DNA of 64,000 nucleotides, taken from Paramicrobacterium fandaimingii. Lineage in GTDB: Bacteria; Actinomycetota; Actinomycetes; Actinomycetales; Microbacteriaceae. Location: positions 2,976,001 through 3,040,000 of the forward strand of contig NZ_CP061170.1 in assembly GCF_011751745.2 (NCBI RefSeq). Reading direction: 5' to 3'. The notes below the pieces were generated by a model. That model was not told where the DNA came from. It saw only the letters and a list, made by a program, of their open reading frames with translations, and did not search any database. A program made the translations under genes and the position numbers. Below are positions 53,024-61,918 of this stretch, in pieces (the first letter of the stretch is position 1; the number at the start of each line of letters is the position of its first letter).

Positions 53024-54781
53024 ATGACTCGGCTCTGGAATGAACCGGCGGACTTCGCCGATGAGATGGTGGATGGCTTCGTTCGCGCGAACGGGCGCTG
53101 GGTGCGCAAAGTCCACGGCGGAGTCTCGCGCTCGACGCAGTCTGCGGGCGCCGAGGTCGCCGTGGTGATCGGAGGCGGCTCCGGCCACTACCCTGCGTTT
53201 GCCGGGCTCGTCGGCCCGGGCCTTGCCCATGGCGCGGCGATGGGAAACCTCTTCGCCTCTCCCTCTGCGCATCAGGTGGAATCGGTCGTCCGCGCGAGCG
53301 AACAGGGCAAAGGGGTTCTGCTCAGCTACGGCAACTACGCCGGTGACGTTCTGCACTTTACCGAAGCGCAGGAGACCGTGCGGAAAGACGGCATCGACTG
53401 CCGCACCGTCACGGTGACCGACGACATCTTCAGCGCGAAGCCGAACGAGAGGGAGAAGCGTCGAGGGATCGCCGGCGATCTCACCGTGTTCAAGGCCGCG
53501 GGGGCCGCCGCAGCATCCGGGTACTCCATCGACGACGTCGAGCGCGTTGCCATGCTCGCCAACGCGCGCACCCGCTCAATGGGCGTCGCCTTCACCGGCT
53601 GCACGCTGCCGGGCGCTGACGAACCGCTGTTCACCGTTCCCGAGGGCCGCATGGCCATCGGCCTCGGCATCCACGGCGAGCCGGGCATCGACGAGACAGA
53701 TATTCCAACAGCAGACGGGCTGGCCGAGCTGTTTGCCACGCGCCTGCTTGACGCCGCCGAGATTCCGGAGGGCGTCACCGTCGACGGCGCACGCGTCGTT
53801 CCCGTTCTGAATGGTCTCGGCTCGGTCAAGAGCGAAGAGCTTTTCGTTGTGTTCACCCGCATTGCCGACCTGCTTGAGGAACGCGGGATCACACTCGTCG
53901 ACCCACAGGTCGGAGAATTCTGCACGAGCTTCGATATGGCCGGCGTCTCACTCACCCTATTCTGGGTCGACGACGAGCTCGAGACGCTCTGGAACGCACC
54001 AACGGATACGCCCGCGTTTCGCAGCGGCTCGTTCGACACGTCGGCTCTCGAGATCGTCGATCGCAGCGACGATGACGAGGCAGACGTCGCTATTCCCAAG
54101 GCCAGCGCCGACTCACGCCGAGCCGCAGCGCGCATTGCCGCCGCTCTCGATGCCGCGCGCGTGACAATCGATGAGAACGCCGACGAGCTTGGCCACATTG
54201 ACTCGATCGCCGGGGACGGTGATCACGGCATTGGCATGCAGCGCGGATCGCGCGCGGCTGCAACCGAGGCGGCGGCCGTTGTCGAGAAGGGGGCCGGAGC
54301 GCAGACTCTCCTCTCCCGCGCGGCCGACGCGTGGTCCGACCGCGCCGGCGGAACATCTGGCGCGCTGTGGGGAGTGATCCTTCGCACGATCGGCGACAAA
54401 TTCGACGACGCAGAACCGGTATCAGCCGAAGCCGTGAGCGCGGGAATCACCGCGGCGAAGGACGCCGTGATGTCGTACGGCAAGGCAGCGGTAGGCGACA
54501 AGACAATGGTCGATGCGCTCGTGCCCTTTGCCGACACGCTCGCCGAGCGGGTGTCCTCAGGCGAGGCTCTCGCTGACGCGTGGGCTGCGGCAACGCTCGT
54601 GGCACAGGAGGCCGCGGCGAAGACCGCAGACCTGATGCCGGGCATGGGCCGTGCTCGGGCGCACGGCGAGAAGGCCCTCGGCGTCACCGACCCCGGCGCC
54701 ATTTCACTTGCGATGATCGCCGATACCGTCGGCGGCATCCTTCGCGGTAACGAGAGATTTTCTGAAACCGAAGACGTATGA
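53024..54781 (+). CDS. DhaK-DhaL fused kinase, probable L-erythrulose (or dihydroxyacetone) kinase
   Basis: 585 residues with GAGGAG upstream. The DhaK domain (about 1-330) has [31 protein letters not shown] and the substrate-binding His in GLGIHGEPG; the DhaL domain (about 370-585) has [17 protein letters not shown] and [12 protein letters not shown]-dependent single-chain kinase, unlike PTS-type Dha. It is encoded with a RpiB-like and a TIM-like isomerase, which fits L-erythrulose kinase (LerK) of the tetrulose pathway better than glycerol-derived dihydroxyacetone metabolism. Dihydroxyacetone as substrate is the alternative. Confidence 0.9.
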   Translation: MTRLWNEPADFADEMVDGFVRANGRWVRKVHGGVSRSTQSAGAEVAVVIGGGSGHYPAFAGLVGPGLAHGAAMGNLFASPSAHQVESVVRASEQGKGVLLSYGNYAGDVLHFTEAQETVRKDGIDCRTVTVTDDIFSAKPNEREKRRGIAGDLTVFKAAGAAAASGYSIDDVERVAMLANARTRSMGVAFTGCTLPGADEPLFTVPEGRMAIGLGIHGEPGIDETDIPTADGLAELFATRLLDAAEIPEGVTVDGARVVPVLNGLGSVKSEELFVVFTRIADLLEERGITLVDPQVGEFCTSFDMAGVSLTLFWVDDELETLWNAPTDTPAFRSGSFDTSALEIVDRSDDDEADVAIPKASADSRRAAARIAAALDAARVTIDENADELGHIDSIAGDGDHGIGMQRGSRAAATEAAAVVEKGAGAQTLLSRAADAWSDRAGGTSGALWGVILRTIGDKFDDAEPVSAEAVSAGITAAKDAVMSYGKAAVGDKTMVDALVPFADTLAERVSSGEALADAWAAATLVAQEAAAKTADLMPGMGRARAHGEKALGVTDPGAISLAMIADTVGGILRGNERFSETEDV

Positions 54782-54798
54782 CGACGAATGGAGTGATG

Positions 54799-55260
54799 AT
54801 GTCAAGAACATGGCGTGTTGTGGTGGGTTCGGATGATGCCGGATTCGACTACAAAGAGACGATCAAGAAGGACCTTGAGGCGAGCGAGCTCGTCGAGACG
54901 GTGACGGATGTGGGTGTCGATGCATCGGGGCACACAAATTATCCGACGATCGCGACGACGGCAGCCGAGATGGTTGCGCGTGGCGAGGCGGATCGCGCCG
55001 TGCTGATCTGCGGCACGGGTCTCGGTGTGGCGATCGCGGCGAACAAGGTGAAGGGCATTCGCGCGGTGACCGCGCACGACGGCTACTCAGTGGAGCGCAG
55101 TGTGCTTTCGAACGACGCTCAGGTGCTCTGCATGGGTCAGCGCGTTGTCGGCCTTGAGCTGGCTCGCCGAAATGTGCGCGAATGGCTGACCTACGAGTTC
55201 GACACGACGAGCGCATCAAACGAGAAAGTACAGGAGATCTGCGCATACGAAGGAGAATAG
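54799..55260 (+). CDS. RpiB/LacAB-family isomerase, probable D-erythrulose 4-phosphate isomerase
   Basis: 153 residues from the ATG at 54799 (GGAG 5 nt upstream); a start at 54778 overlapping the kinase stop is possible. [61 protein letters not shown] and the HD in [25 protein letters not shown] are RpiB family marks, with Cys of CGTG as the likely catalyst. Ribose 5-phosphate isomerase is the textbook role; the kinase and TIM-like partner point to D-erythrulose 4-P to D-erythrose 4-P (DerI). Confidence 0.85.
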   Translation: MSRTWRVVVGSDDAGFDYKETIKKDLEASELVETVTDVGVDASGHTNYPTIATTAAEMVARGEADRAVLICGTGLGVAIAANKVKGIRAVTAHDGYSVERSVLSNDAQVLCMGQRVVGLELARRNVREWLTYEFDTTSASNEKVQEICAYEGE

Positions 55261-55264
55261 GGAA

Positions 55265-56059
55265 ATGACGGCTCTCCCCACCCTCATCGGCGTCAGCCTG
55301 AAGATGTACTTCAGCCACGCCAGGACCGTCGAATGGTGCCGCGCCGTTGCGCAGCTCGCGCGCACGCATCCCGCGATCCTCGAGGGGGAGGCCGAGCTGT
55401 TCGTCATTCCCTCCTACCTGTCGATTCCGGCGGCTCGCGAGATTCTTGGAGATCTCGCGGCGGTCGGCGCCCAAGACCTCGCTGCCGAGGATGTCGGCGC
55501 ATACACGGGCGAAGTCTCCGGAGCGCAGCTCGCCGAGTTCGGCTGCCGCGTCGTCGAGGTTGGCCACGCCGAGCGGCGGCGGCTCTTCGGTGAGACCCCC
55601 GAGGTTGTGCGTCGCAAAACCGACGCGGCACTGCGCAATGGCCTCACTCCGGTGCTCTGCATCGGCGAGGCCGACAAGAAGAGCCCGACGGATGCCGCGG
55701 CCGAATGCATCAGCCAGCTCGACGACGCGCTGGCTGACGCTCGCCGCGCGCAGAACAGCGGCCCCGTCATCGTCGCGTATGAGCCCTTCTGGGCGATCGG
55801 GGCTCCGCAGCCGGCGTCTCCCGGCTACATCAGGCCGGTGTGTGCGAGCCTGCGCGACTACGTGCGCGGGCTCAGCGATTTTCCACACTCCACCGTCATC
55901 TATGGTGGAAGTGCGGGGCCTGGCCTTCTCAGCCACGTCGGCGACGATGTCGATGGGCTGTTCCTCGGTCGCTTCTCGCACGACCCCGCCGCCATCGGGA
56001 CAATTCTCGACGAGGTGCGCACGCACTCGACTCGCGTAGCCGAGTCCGCACCATCCTGA
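55265..56059 (+). CDS. Triosephosphate isomerase-like protein, probable L-erythrulose 1-phosphate isomerase
   Basis: 264 residues, AAGGAG upstream. TIM barrel with the catalytic His in VEVGHAERRRLFGET, the Glu in IVAYEPFWAIGA and the phosphate loop YGGSAGPGLL. The first strand reads IGVSLKMYFS where true TpiA has the NWKMN form, the Lys kept. This variant and its neighbours fit the LerI/EryH type that epimerises L-erythrulose 1-P to D-erythrulose 4-P. A housekeeping TpiA should be elsewhere. Confidence 0.82.
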   Translation: MTALPTLIGVSLKMYFSHARTVEWCRAVAQLARTHPAILEGEAELFVIPSYLSIPAAREILGDLAAVGAQDLAAEDVGAYTGEVSGAQLAEFGCRVVEVGHAERRRLFGETPEVVRRKTDAALRNGLTPVLCIGEADKKSPTDAAAECISQLDDALADARRAQNSGPVIVAYEPFWAIGAPQPASPGYIRPVCASLRDYVRGLSDFPHSTVIYGGSAGPGLLSHVGDDVDGLFLGRFSHDPAAIGTILDEVRTHSTRVAESAPS

Positions 56060-56075
56060 CTCTCTGGAGGAAGCC

Positions 56076-56801
56076 TTGGCCGACACAATGTTCTCGCACG
56101 GCGTCTCATCGTCACTCGAGAGGCGGGGCCTGCGCGACCGCGTGTACGATCTCGTTCTCGACATGCTCATGAGCTCGTCGATCGAACCGGGCACGCGACT
56201 CTCCATCGATGCGATTGCGCGCGATCTCAACGTTTCGCCGACGCCCGTGCGCGAGGCGCTCGTTCAGCTGGAGCGCACGGGGCTCGTCACTCGCGAAGCG
56301 CACAAAGGCTACCGGGTGGCGCCTCCCATCGCAGACGACCAGCTCGAGGCCCTCTTTGATGCCCGTTTGGTTCTCGAAAGCGGAGCGACAGCACTCGCCG
56401 CTCGCGATTCAGCGACGCTTGTCCCTGTACTCGAAGCCGCCCTCACCCAACACGTCGAGATGATGGAGCGAGTGCAGAGCTCGGCAGAGAGCGGCGATAT
56501 GACCGTCGATCTTATTCGCGACTACTTCGCCGTGGATTGGAACTTCCACCACCTCATCTTCGAACACACGCGCAACCCGTTCCTCCTCGACATGTCTGAG
56601 GCGATCTCAACACGCGTGCACCGCATGCGCCAGACGGTGACGACAGGGGTGAGCGATGCCTCAGAAGCGGTCGCCGAACACCGCATGGTTCTCGACGCGA
56701 TCTCGTCTGGGCCGGAAGCCGCGTCACTGGCGATGCGTGATCACATCGACAGGGTGCGCGAGCGCTCGCGCGCGGACGCGCAGAGGAAAGCCGCGCAATA
56801 G
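56076..56801 (+). CDS. GntR-family regulator, FCD type
   Basis: 241 residues from a TTG at 56076 with CTGGAGG upstream. Winged helix IDAIARDLNVSPTPVREALVQLERTGLVTREAHKGYRVAPP and a C-terminal FCD domain with metal-binding His (RDHIDRVRERS; FHHLIFEHTRNPFLL). Likely local repressor; the repeated TCCTATAGGA palindromes are the candidate sites. Ligand probably a sugar-acid intermediate. Confidence 0.9.
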   Translation: MADTMFSHGVSSSLERRGLRDRVYDLVLDMLMSSSIEPGTRLSIDAIARDLNVSPTPVREALVQLERTGLVTREAHKGYRVAPPIADDQLEALFDARLVLESGATALAARDSATLVPVLEAALTQHVEMMERVQSSAESGDMTVDLIRDYFAVDWNFHHLIFEHTRNPFLLDMSEAISTRVHRMRQTVTTGVSDASEAVAEHRMVLDAISSGPEAASLAMRDHIDRVRERSRADAQRKAAQ

Positions 56802-56825
56802 CCAGAGGAACCGACAGGCCGTGCG

Positions 56826-57788
56826 TCAGTTTTCAGGCTGAATGGGCGCCGGGCCCAGCTCGTCCATCAGCTTCTTGATCGCCACATATGCCTTGTTGCG
56901 GTAGGCGACGAGCTCGGCGGCGCGCTCTGCCGGCACATCGAGGTAGCCCGCTCCCGACTTGGTGCCGAATTTCCCCGCGTCAACGAGCTTTTTCAGCGAC
57001 TCCGGAGTGGCAAACCGCTCGGGCCACCGCGTCTGCAGCGAGGCGTAGCAGAACGAGTAGACATCCAATCCGGCCATATCGGCGATGGCAAATGGACCGA
57101 AGACGGGCAGCCGGAAGCCGAACGTCGTGCGCACGATCGTGTCAATGTCTTCCGGGGCCGCAATGCCCTCCTCGACAATCTGTGTTGCCTCGTGAAACAG
57201 GGCGTACTGCAGGCGATTGAGCACGAAGCCTGTCGAGTCCTTGACACGCGCCGCCTCCTTGCCCGTTGCCGCGACGATTTGCTCGGCCGTCGCGATCGCA
57301 CGTTCGTTCGTGCCTTCGTGCGGAATCAACTCGACACCCGGAATGAATGGCGCCGGATTCGAGAAGTGCACGCCAAGGAAGCGCTCCGGGTTCGTCACCG
57401 CTTCGGCGAGAGAGCCGATGAGGATCGTCGAGGTGTTCGATCCGATGACGGCATCGGCACGGGCCGCCGCACTGATTCGACGCAGAGTGTCGTGCTTGAT
57501 CTCGATCTTCTCGGGAACAGCCTCTTCGATGAAGTCGGCATCGGCGACAGCATCCTCGATTGATGCGGCAACCTCGAGATTCGCCTCGATCCGCTCAACG
57601 GCGTCGGAGGGAAACAGGTCATCAGCGACGAACTGCTTTGCTTCGTCGATGAGCCTGCTGTAGTTCTTCGTCGCGATCTCTTCAGAGATGTCGGCGATGC
57701 GAACGCGGGTTCCTGAGAGCGCCAGAACCTGGGCGATTCCGCCGCCCATGTATCCGGAGCCGACAACGGCGATGGTACGTGTGCTCAT
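56826..57788 (-). CDS. 3-hydroxyacyl-CoA-dehydrogenase-fold oxidoreductase, probable sugar-acid 3-dehydrogenase
   Basis: 320 residues with AAGGAG upstream. NAD-binding AVVGSGYMGGGIAQVLALSG, the catalytic Ser/Asn region NTSTILIGSLAEAV, His in LGVHFSNPAPFIPGVELIPHEGTNE, and a C-terminal helical dimer domain (FVLNRLQYALFHEATQIVEEGI). Related enzymes oxidise 3-hydroxyacyl-CoA or, in the L-gulonate 3-dehydrogenase group, C3 of sugar acids. The HFSNPAPFIP in place of HFFNPxxxMxLVE and the lack of any acyl-CoA gene nearby favour a sugar acid. Forms a minus-strand pair with the next protein. Confidence 0.78.
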   Translation of the reverse strand: MSTRTIAVVGSGYMGGGIAQVLALSGTRVRIADISEEIATKNYSRLIDEAKQFVADDLFPSDAVERIEANLEVAASIEDAVADADFIEEAVPEKIEIKHDTLRRISAAARADAVIGSNTSTILIGSLAEAVTNPERFLGVHFSNPAPFIPGVELIPHEGTNERAIATAEQIVAATGKEAARVKDSTGFVLNRLQYALFHEATQIVEEGIAAPEDIDTIVRTTFGFRLPVFGPFAIADMAGLDVYSFCYASLQTRWPERFATPESLKKLVDAGKFGTKSGAGYLDVPAERAAELVAYRNKAYVAIKKLMDELGPAPIQPEN

Positions 57789-57809
57789 GATGTGTGTCTC
57801 CTTACCGTG

Positions 57810-58745
57810 CTATGCGCGAGGCAGCAGCGTGCGAACGTACGTCTGATTAGTGGCACAGACTCCGAGGCTGTCTCCCCCGTACTGCTCCATGAGTATGATG
57901 CCGTCGAATCCGAGCCCGATGGCATCGCGGAATACCTGGCGATAGTTGATCAGCCCGGCCTCCATCGTCGAGGGAACAGACGTCGACCAGCTGCCGTCGC
58001 CTGCCTCGTCTCGCGTGTAATTCTTGACGTGCATGTAGTTTGCGTACGGGAGCGTCTTCGCGAACAGCTCGCGCCAGTCTTCGACCGGACGATGCAGCCT
58101 GATCAGGTTGGCGACATCGGGGTTGAGGCCGACGTTGTCGAGGCCGATCTCTTCGACGAGTCGTACTGCACTTTCGCCCGTTCCCAGGTATGTGTCTTCG
58201 TACAGTTCAAGTGACATGCGAAGGCCAACGTCGGCGGCATGCCTGCCCAGTTCGCGTAAGCGGGAAACCGCGGCGTTCCACACCTCGTCGTCGTCTGGAT
58301 CTTTCGGGCCGTCCGCCGTCCAAAACCAGAGAGCGCGCTTCTGCGCGTCGCTAAACGGCTGGTGCAGTCCCGTCGAGAAGACCTCCATGCCCCACTCAGC
58401 GGCAGCGTCGATTGTGCGGTGCGCGTATGCGAGATTTCGCTCCTCACGACCGGGCATGATCACGCTCTGTCGCTGGAGGTGCACGGAGGGAATTCCCACG
58501 CCGTGCGACGCAGCGATCGCGAGAAACTCATCGCGACGAGTGGCTTCGAGGTCGGCTGGCCGAAGGTGGCTGTCGGCGAGCTCTGCCAGGTTGAAGCCGA
58601 CATTCTCGATCTGGGAGAACATGTCATCCCACACGCGCGGATCCGCGTCGTGCATGGCGACGCCATCGCTGTCGACCGGGGGGAAGCCATGGAGACACGT
58701 GGCAATCGGCCAGGTCTCGGCGGTGAATGGGGCCTTGTGTGACAT
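57810..58745 (-). CDS. Xylose-isomerase-like TIM-barrel protein, probable sugar-acid isomerase or decarboxylase
   Basis: 311 residues from the ATG at 58745 (CGGAG upstream). AP-endonuclease-2/xylose isomerase-like barrel; likely metal ligands Glu in SLELYEDTY, Asp in GLNPDVANL, His in YMHVKNYT and Glu in IILMEQYGGD. The product is coupled to the oxidoreductase gene 21 nt downstream. By analogy to 3-oxo-isoapionate decarboxylase (OiaC) it could release CO2 from a 3-oxo sugar acid to give L-erythrulose; a plain ketose epimerase is the alternative. Confidence 0.75.
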   Translation of the reverse strand: MSHKAPFTAETWPIATCLHGFPPVDSDGVAMHDADPRVWDDMFSQIENVGFNLAELADSHLRPADLEATRRDEFLAIAASHGVGIPSVHLQRQSVIMPGREERNLAYAHRTIDAAAEWGMEVFSTGLHQPFSDAQKRALWFWTADGPKDPDDDEVWNAAVSRLRELGRHAADVGLRMSLELYEDTYLGTGESAVRLVEEIGLDNVGLNPDVANLIRLHRPVEDWRELFAKTLPYANYMHVKNYTRDEAGDGSWSTSVPSTMEAGLINYRQVFRDAIGLGFDGIILMEQYGGDSLGVCATNQTYVRTLLPRA

Positions 58746-58796
58746 CGTGCTCCGTTGCGCTCGCGAATGTTCGATACAAATGTACTGCAAGCTATA

Positions 58797-58806
58797 TCCT
58801 ATAGGA
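58797..58806. promoter_or_regulatory. GntR operator-like palindrome (site 2)
   Basis: TCCTATAGGA inside the longer palindrome ATCCTATAGGAT (58796-58807), 51 nt before the TIM-barrel gene start in the divergent region. Confidence 0.7.
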
Positions 58807-58851
58807 TTATTTCCGCCAATTCTCCTTCCCCTCTTTTCTGGCAATCCTGGA

Positions 58852-58861
58852 TCCTATAGGC
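58852..58861. promoter_or_regulatory. GntR operator-like palindrome (site 3, one mismatch)
   Basis: TCCTATAGGC within ATCCTATAGGCT, 55 bp from site 2 centre to centre (about five helical turns) and on the gntP side of the divergent region. Confidence 0.6.
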
Positions 58862-58904
58862 TCTACGATATTCACTGGCCTCGTCTGCAACAAAGGAGAT
58901 GCAC

Positions 58905-59003
58905 ATGCCCGTCGATTCGCGAGACACCGCAGTTCTCTGTGCGCGGTGCTCGCGAGTATCGCTTCCATCTTTCCGTGTCGCCCAGACTCATCAGGGCGGA
59001 TAA
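58905..59003 (+). CDS. Possible 32-residue leader peptide before gntP
   Basis: ATG at 58905 with AAAGGAG 6-7 nt upstream, the best ribosome binding site in this region. It reads MPVDSRDTAVLCARCSRVSL and on to a TAA, ending 18 nt before the gntP start. No similarity recognised. It may be a coupling or attenuating leader, or chance. Confidence 0.4.
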   Translation: MPVDSRDTAVLCARCSRVSLPSFRVAQTHQGG

Positions 59004-59021
59004 CCGCAAGGACCCTACCCC

Positions 59022-60446
59022 ATGCATTTAGCGCTCGACGCCGCTGTCGAGACCACGCGCCCCGTGCCCGTGCTTCTCGCAATCGCGGTCATCGCCATTG
59101 CCCTACTTCTCTTCCTCATCATCAAAGTACGGCTGCACGCTTTCTATTCACTCGTCATCGTCAGCATCCTGACGGCTCTTGCCGCGGGCGTGACGGCAGG
59201 CGACCTGCTTGAAACAGTAACCGGCCCCTTCGGATCCACTCTCGGGGGCGTGGCACTGCTCATCGGATTCGGTGCGGTGCTTGGCCGCATTATTGAGATC
59301 TCCGGCGGCGCACAGGTGCTCGCCGAGAGTCTCATTCGACGCTTCGGTGATCGGAGAGCACCCTTCGCTCTGTCTCTCGCGTCATTCCTGTTTGCATTCC
59401 CGATCTTCCTCGATGCGGGATTCATCGTGATGCTTCCGATCATCTATCAAGTGGCGCGTCGGCTGAAGGGCGGCCTACTGCTCTACGCCCTGCCTTCGAC
59501 CGGCGCGTTCTTGACGATGCACGCGCTCGTTCCTCCCCACCCCGGCCCGACTGCAGCATCGGGAATCTTGGGCGTCGACGTCGGCCTCGTTGTCATCACC
59601 GCAGTGCTCATCGCCATCCCCGTCTGGTATCTCGCCGGGCATCGCCTCGCTTTGGTCATCGCTCGCCGATACCCTGACTACCCGGTTCCGAATCTTCTCG
59701 GAAGCCCTCGTGATTTCGCGAAGGAAGGCGTCACTCTGCCGAAGTTTGGCACTATTTTGACGATGCTCCTTCTTCCGCTCATTCTCATCACGCTGAACAC
59801 AGGAGCCGCCGCACTGCAGACGAACGGAAACCTGAGCGGAGACGAGTGGTGGTTCCCCGTGCTCACCACGATCGGAGCAACTCCCATTGCCTTGCTCATC
59901 ACATCTCTCATCGCGATGATCGTTCTCATCGTGGTTCCCGCACGAGGCAAGATCGGCGGCGCGATCGAAACGATCGTCGACGATGCACTTGCTCCCGTAT
60001 GCTCGATCATTCTGATCACGGGTGCAGGTGGAATGTTCGGCGGTGTGCTGACCTCGACAGGCATCGGCGATGCTCTCGCCGACATCCTCAACGCTATTGG
60101 GCTTCCACTTATCGTCGCGGGGTTCGTAATCGCCGTCGCGATGCGCATCGCGCAGGGCTCGGCAACCGTAGCGACAACGACCGCCGCGGGGCTCCTCGCT
60201 CCGGCCGTCATCGCGACGGGCGGGCAGAGCCCGCTTCAGCTGGCGCTGATCGTCGTCGCCCTCGGTGCGGGCGGCATCTCGTTCTCGCACGTGAACGACT
60301 CGGGGTTCTGGCTTGTCAGCCGCTTCCTCGAGCTGTCGACGAAGAACGCGCTCAAGACGTGGACCGTCATCTCGACGGCCGTCGGGCTGCTTGCCTTCGC
60401 CATTTCGTGGGCCCTGTATGCGCTCGTCACCGCTGTGGGCATCTGA
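59022..60446 (+). CDS. gntP: GntP-family gluconate/sugar-acid:H+ symporter
   Basis: 474 residues, AAGGA 8-9 nt upstream. About 12 membrane helices; GGVALLIGFGAVLGRIIEISGGAQVLAESLIRRFGDRRAPFAL, LVPPHPGPTAASGILGVDVGLV and ALGAGGISFSHVNDSGFWLVSRFLELSTKNALKTWTV are the standard GntP blocks. Its location with the sugar-acid genes implies import of an aldonate such as gluconate, a pentonate or a branched acid. Followed by a strong hairpin terminator. Confidence 0.9.
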   Translation: MHLALDAAVETTRPVPVLLAIAVIAIALLLFLIIKVRLHAFYSLVIVSILTALAAGVTAGDLLETVTGPFGSTLGGVALLIGFGAVLGRIIEISGGAQVLAESLIRRFGDRRAPFALSLASFLFAFPIFLDAGFIVMLPIIYQVARRLKGGLLLYALPSTGAFLTMHALVPPHPGPTAASGILGVDVGLVVITAVLIAIPVWYLAGHRLALVIARRYPDYPVPNLLGSPRDFAKEGVTLPKFGTILTMLLLPLILITLNTGAAALQTNGNLSGDEWWFPVLTTIGATPIALLITSLIAMIVLIVVPARGKIGGAIETIVDDALAPVCSIILITGAGGMFGGVLTSTGIGDALADILNAIGLPLIVAGFVIAVAMRIAQGSATVATTTAAGLLAPAVIATGGQSPLQLALIVVALGAGGISFSHVNDSGFWLVSRFLELSTKNALKTWTVISTAVGLLAFAISWALYALVTAVGI

Positions 60447-60459
60447 CGCGGAACCAGAC

Positions 60460-60503
60460 GCGGGAGGGCGTCGCGACCGTGTCCGGTCGCGACGCCCTCC
60501 CGC
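60460..60503. terminator. Terminator between gntP and the convergent MscS gene
   Basis: A 19-bp perfect stem (GCGGGAGGGCGTCGCGACC with its complement) and a 6-nt loop lie between the convergent genes. No T-tract follows, but the stem is very stable. Confidence 0.75.
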
Positions 60504-60514
60504 ATTCGTTCGCC

Positions 60515-61855
60515 CTACTGAGGCGGTCGCTGCTGCGCATCCTGGGGCGGCAGCGGCGGCCGCGGCGGCGGAACCTGCTGCCATCCCGGAGTCGGGCGCT
60601 CATTCAGGGACGGGTCTACAGGCTGGTCAGCCGGTTGGTCGGCCGGTGGCGCGAGATCTTCGTCACGAGCTTCCTGCTCGCGCTCTTGCACAGCAATAGC
60701 GCCGGTGAACATGCTTCCGCGAGCCTCGGCCTCGGGCGAGCCCGAGAACATTCCAGCGTTGTCGCGTTCGGCATCAGCTTCTGCAGCCTTCGGCCCGGAG
60801 CGCGCCATTTTGCGATCCATCGCCTCGCCGTCAATCATCTGCACGCGCGTCACGGGCAGCGAGAAATTGCCCGTCTTCTGCAGCCACGCGATCATCTCTT
60901 CGCGAACGAGGCACTGCAGATCCCACAGCTTGCCTGAGTCCGCGGCCGACACCGTTGAGCGCGCCGTGACGAAGCCGCCGGTTGCATCGATGATCTGCAG
61001 GGAGCCGCTGCGGCCGTCCCACAGCTCAGTGTTCTCGAGCACCTCGTGGAGCTTCACGCGCATTGCCGCGATATTGACGCGCCAGTCGATCTCGAACGGG
61101 ATGGTGCCGAGAATCTCGCTTGCGTTGCGCGTCCAGTTGGTGAAGGGCTGCGATGTGAAGTAGGTGCACGGAACGATTAGCCGCCGTTCATCCCAGATGT
61201 CGACGACAACATACGCGAGAGTGATTTCGCCGATGCGCCCCCACTCCCCTTCGACAACGACGACATCACCAACGCGAGCGGCGTCGGAGAACGCCAGCTG
61301 CACGCCCGCAATGAGATTGCCCAGCACGGTCTGCGCGGCGAGACCGGCGACGATGCTGGCAATACCGGCGGAGGCGAGAACGCTCGCGCCGATCGTTCGA
61401 ATGCCGGGGAACGTCATGAGAATCGCACCGAGAGCGATCACGACGACGATCACGATGAGCAGGCGCCGCACCATCGTCATCTGCGTGCGCATGCGGCGCG
61501 CGGCGATCGTGTCTTCAGCGCCGGCGTACTTGGCACCCGAAACATCGGCAAGAACGTAGACGGCACTCACGAGCAGCCACGCCACGAGTCCGATCATCAC
61601 AATCGAAAACAGATGCACAAGCCCCGGAATCCACCCGGTCAAAGGGAACGTCGCCGCGACGACTCCCCAGAGCGCCGCCACCGCGATGAGCGTGCGGAAC
61701 GGCACCGCGCACCGTGCACGCAGGTGGACGATGAACGGTTTGCGCTTTTGCAGCTGCGTCAGGACGAGCGCAACAATGATCAGAATCGCCGTGACGACGA
61801 CGGCCGTCACCACGAAGGCAATGCCGAAGGTCAGCCAGGACTGCAGAGGATCCAT
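60515..61855 (-). CDS. MscS-family mechanosensitive ion channel with Pro-rich tail
   Basis: 446 residues. Several N-terminal helices; the pore-lining helix region ASVLASAGIASIVAGLAAQTVLGNLIAGVQLAFSDAARVGDVVVVEGEWGRIGEI is the MscS signature. The C-terminal 80 residues are hydrophilic and Pro/Gln/Arg-rich (PPPRPPLPPQ). Releases solutes on hypo-osmotic shock, complementary to the betaine importer at 3132-6344. Confidence 0.92.
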   Translation of the reverse strand: MDPLQSWLTFGIAFVVTAVVVTAILIIVALVLTQLQKRKPFIVHLRARCAVPFRTLIAVAALWGVVAATFPLTGWIPGLVHLFSIVMIGLVAWLLVSAVYVLADVSGAKYAGAEDTIAARRMRTQMTMVRRLLIVIVVVIALGAILMTFPGIRTIGASVLASAGIASIVAGLAAQTVLGNLIAGVQLAFSDAARVGDVVVVEGEWGRIGEITLAYVVVDIWDERRLIVPCTYFTSQPFTNWTRNASEILGTIPFEIDWRVNIAAMRVKLHEVLENTELWDGRSGSLQIIDATGGFVTARSTVSAADSGKLWDLQCLVREEMIAWLQKTGNFSLPVTRVQMIDGEAMDRKMARSGPKAAEADAERDNAGMFSGSPEAEARGSMFTGAIAVQEREQEARDEDLAPPADQPADQPVDPSLNERPTPGWQQVPPPRPPLPPQDAQQRPPQ

Positions 61856-61918
61856 GCGTCGGACTCCTTTCCTCGAGTGCCCACGATGCCACAGATCCCC
61901 GTGTTTTCGCTTGTCGCC

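Noticed and set aside
56826..57788. Fatty-acid beta-oxidation 3-hydroxybutyryl-CoA dehydrogenase
   Set aside because: The fold matches, but no thiolase, crotonase or acyl-CoA gene is near and the conserved active-site segment differs; kept as a lower-ranked alternative.
59475..60584. Antisense open frame opposite gntP
   Set aside because: Low-complexity Arg/Asp-rich shadow of a membrane-protein gene with no recognisable motif.
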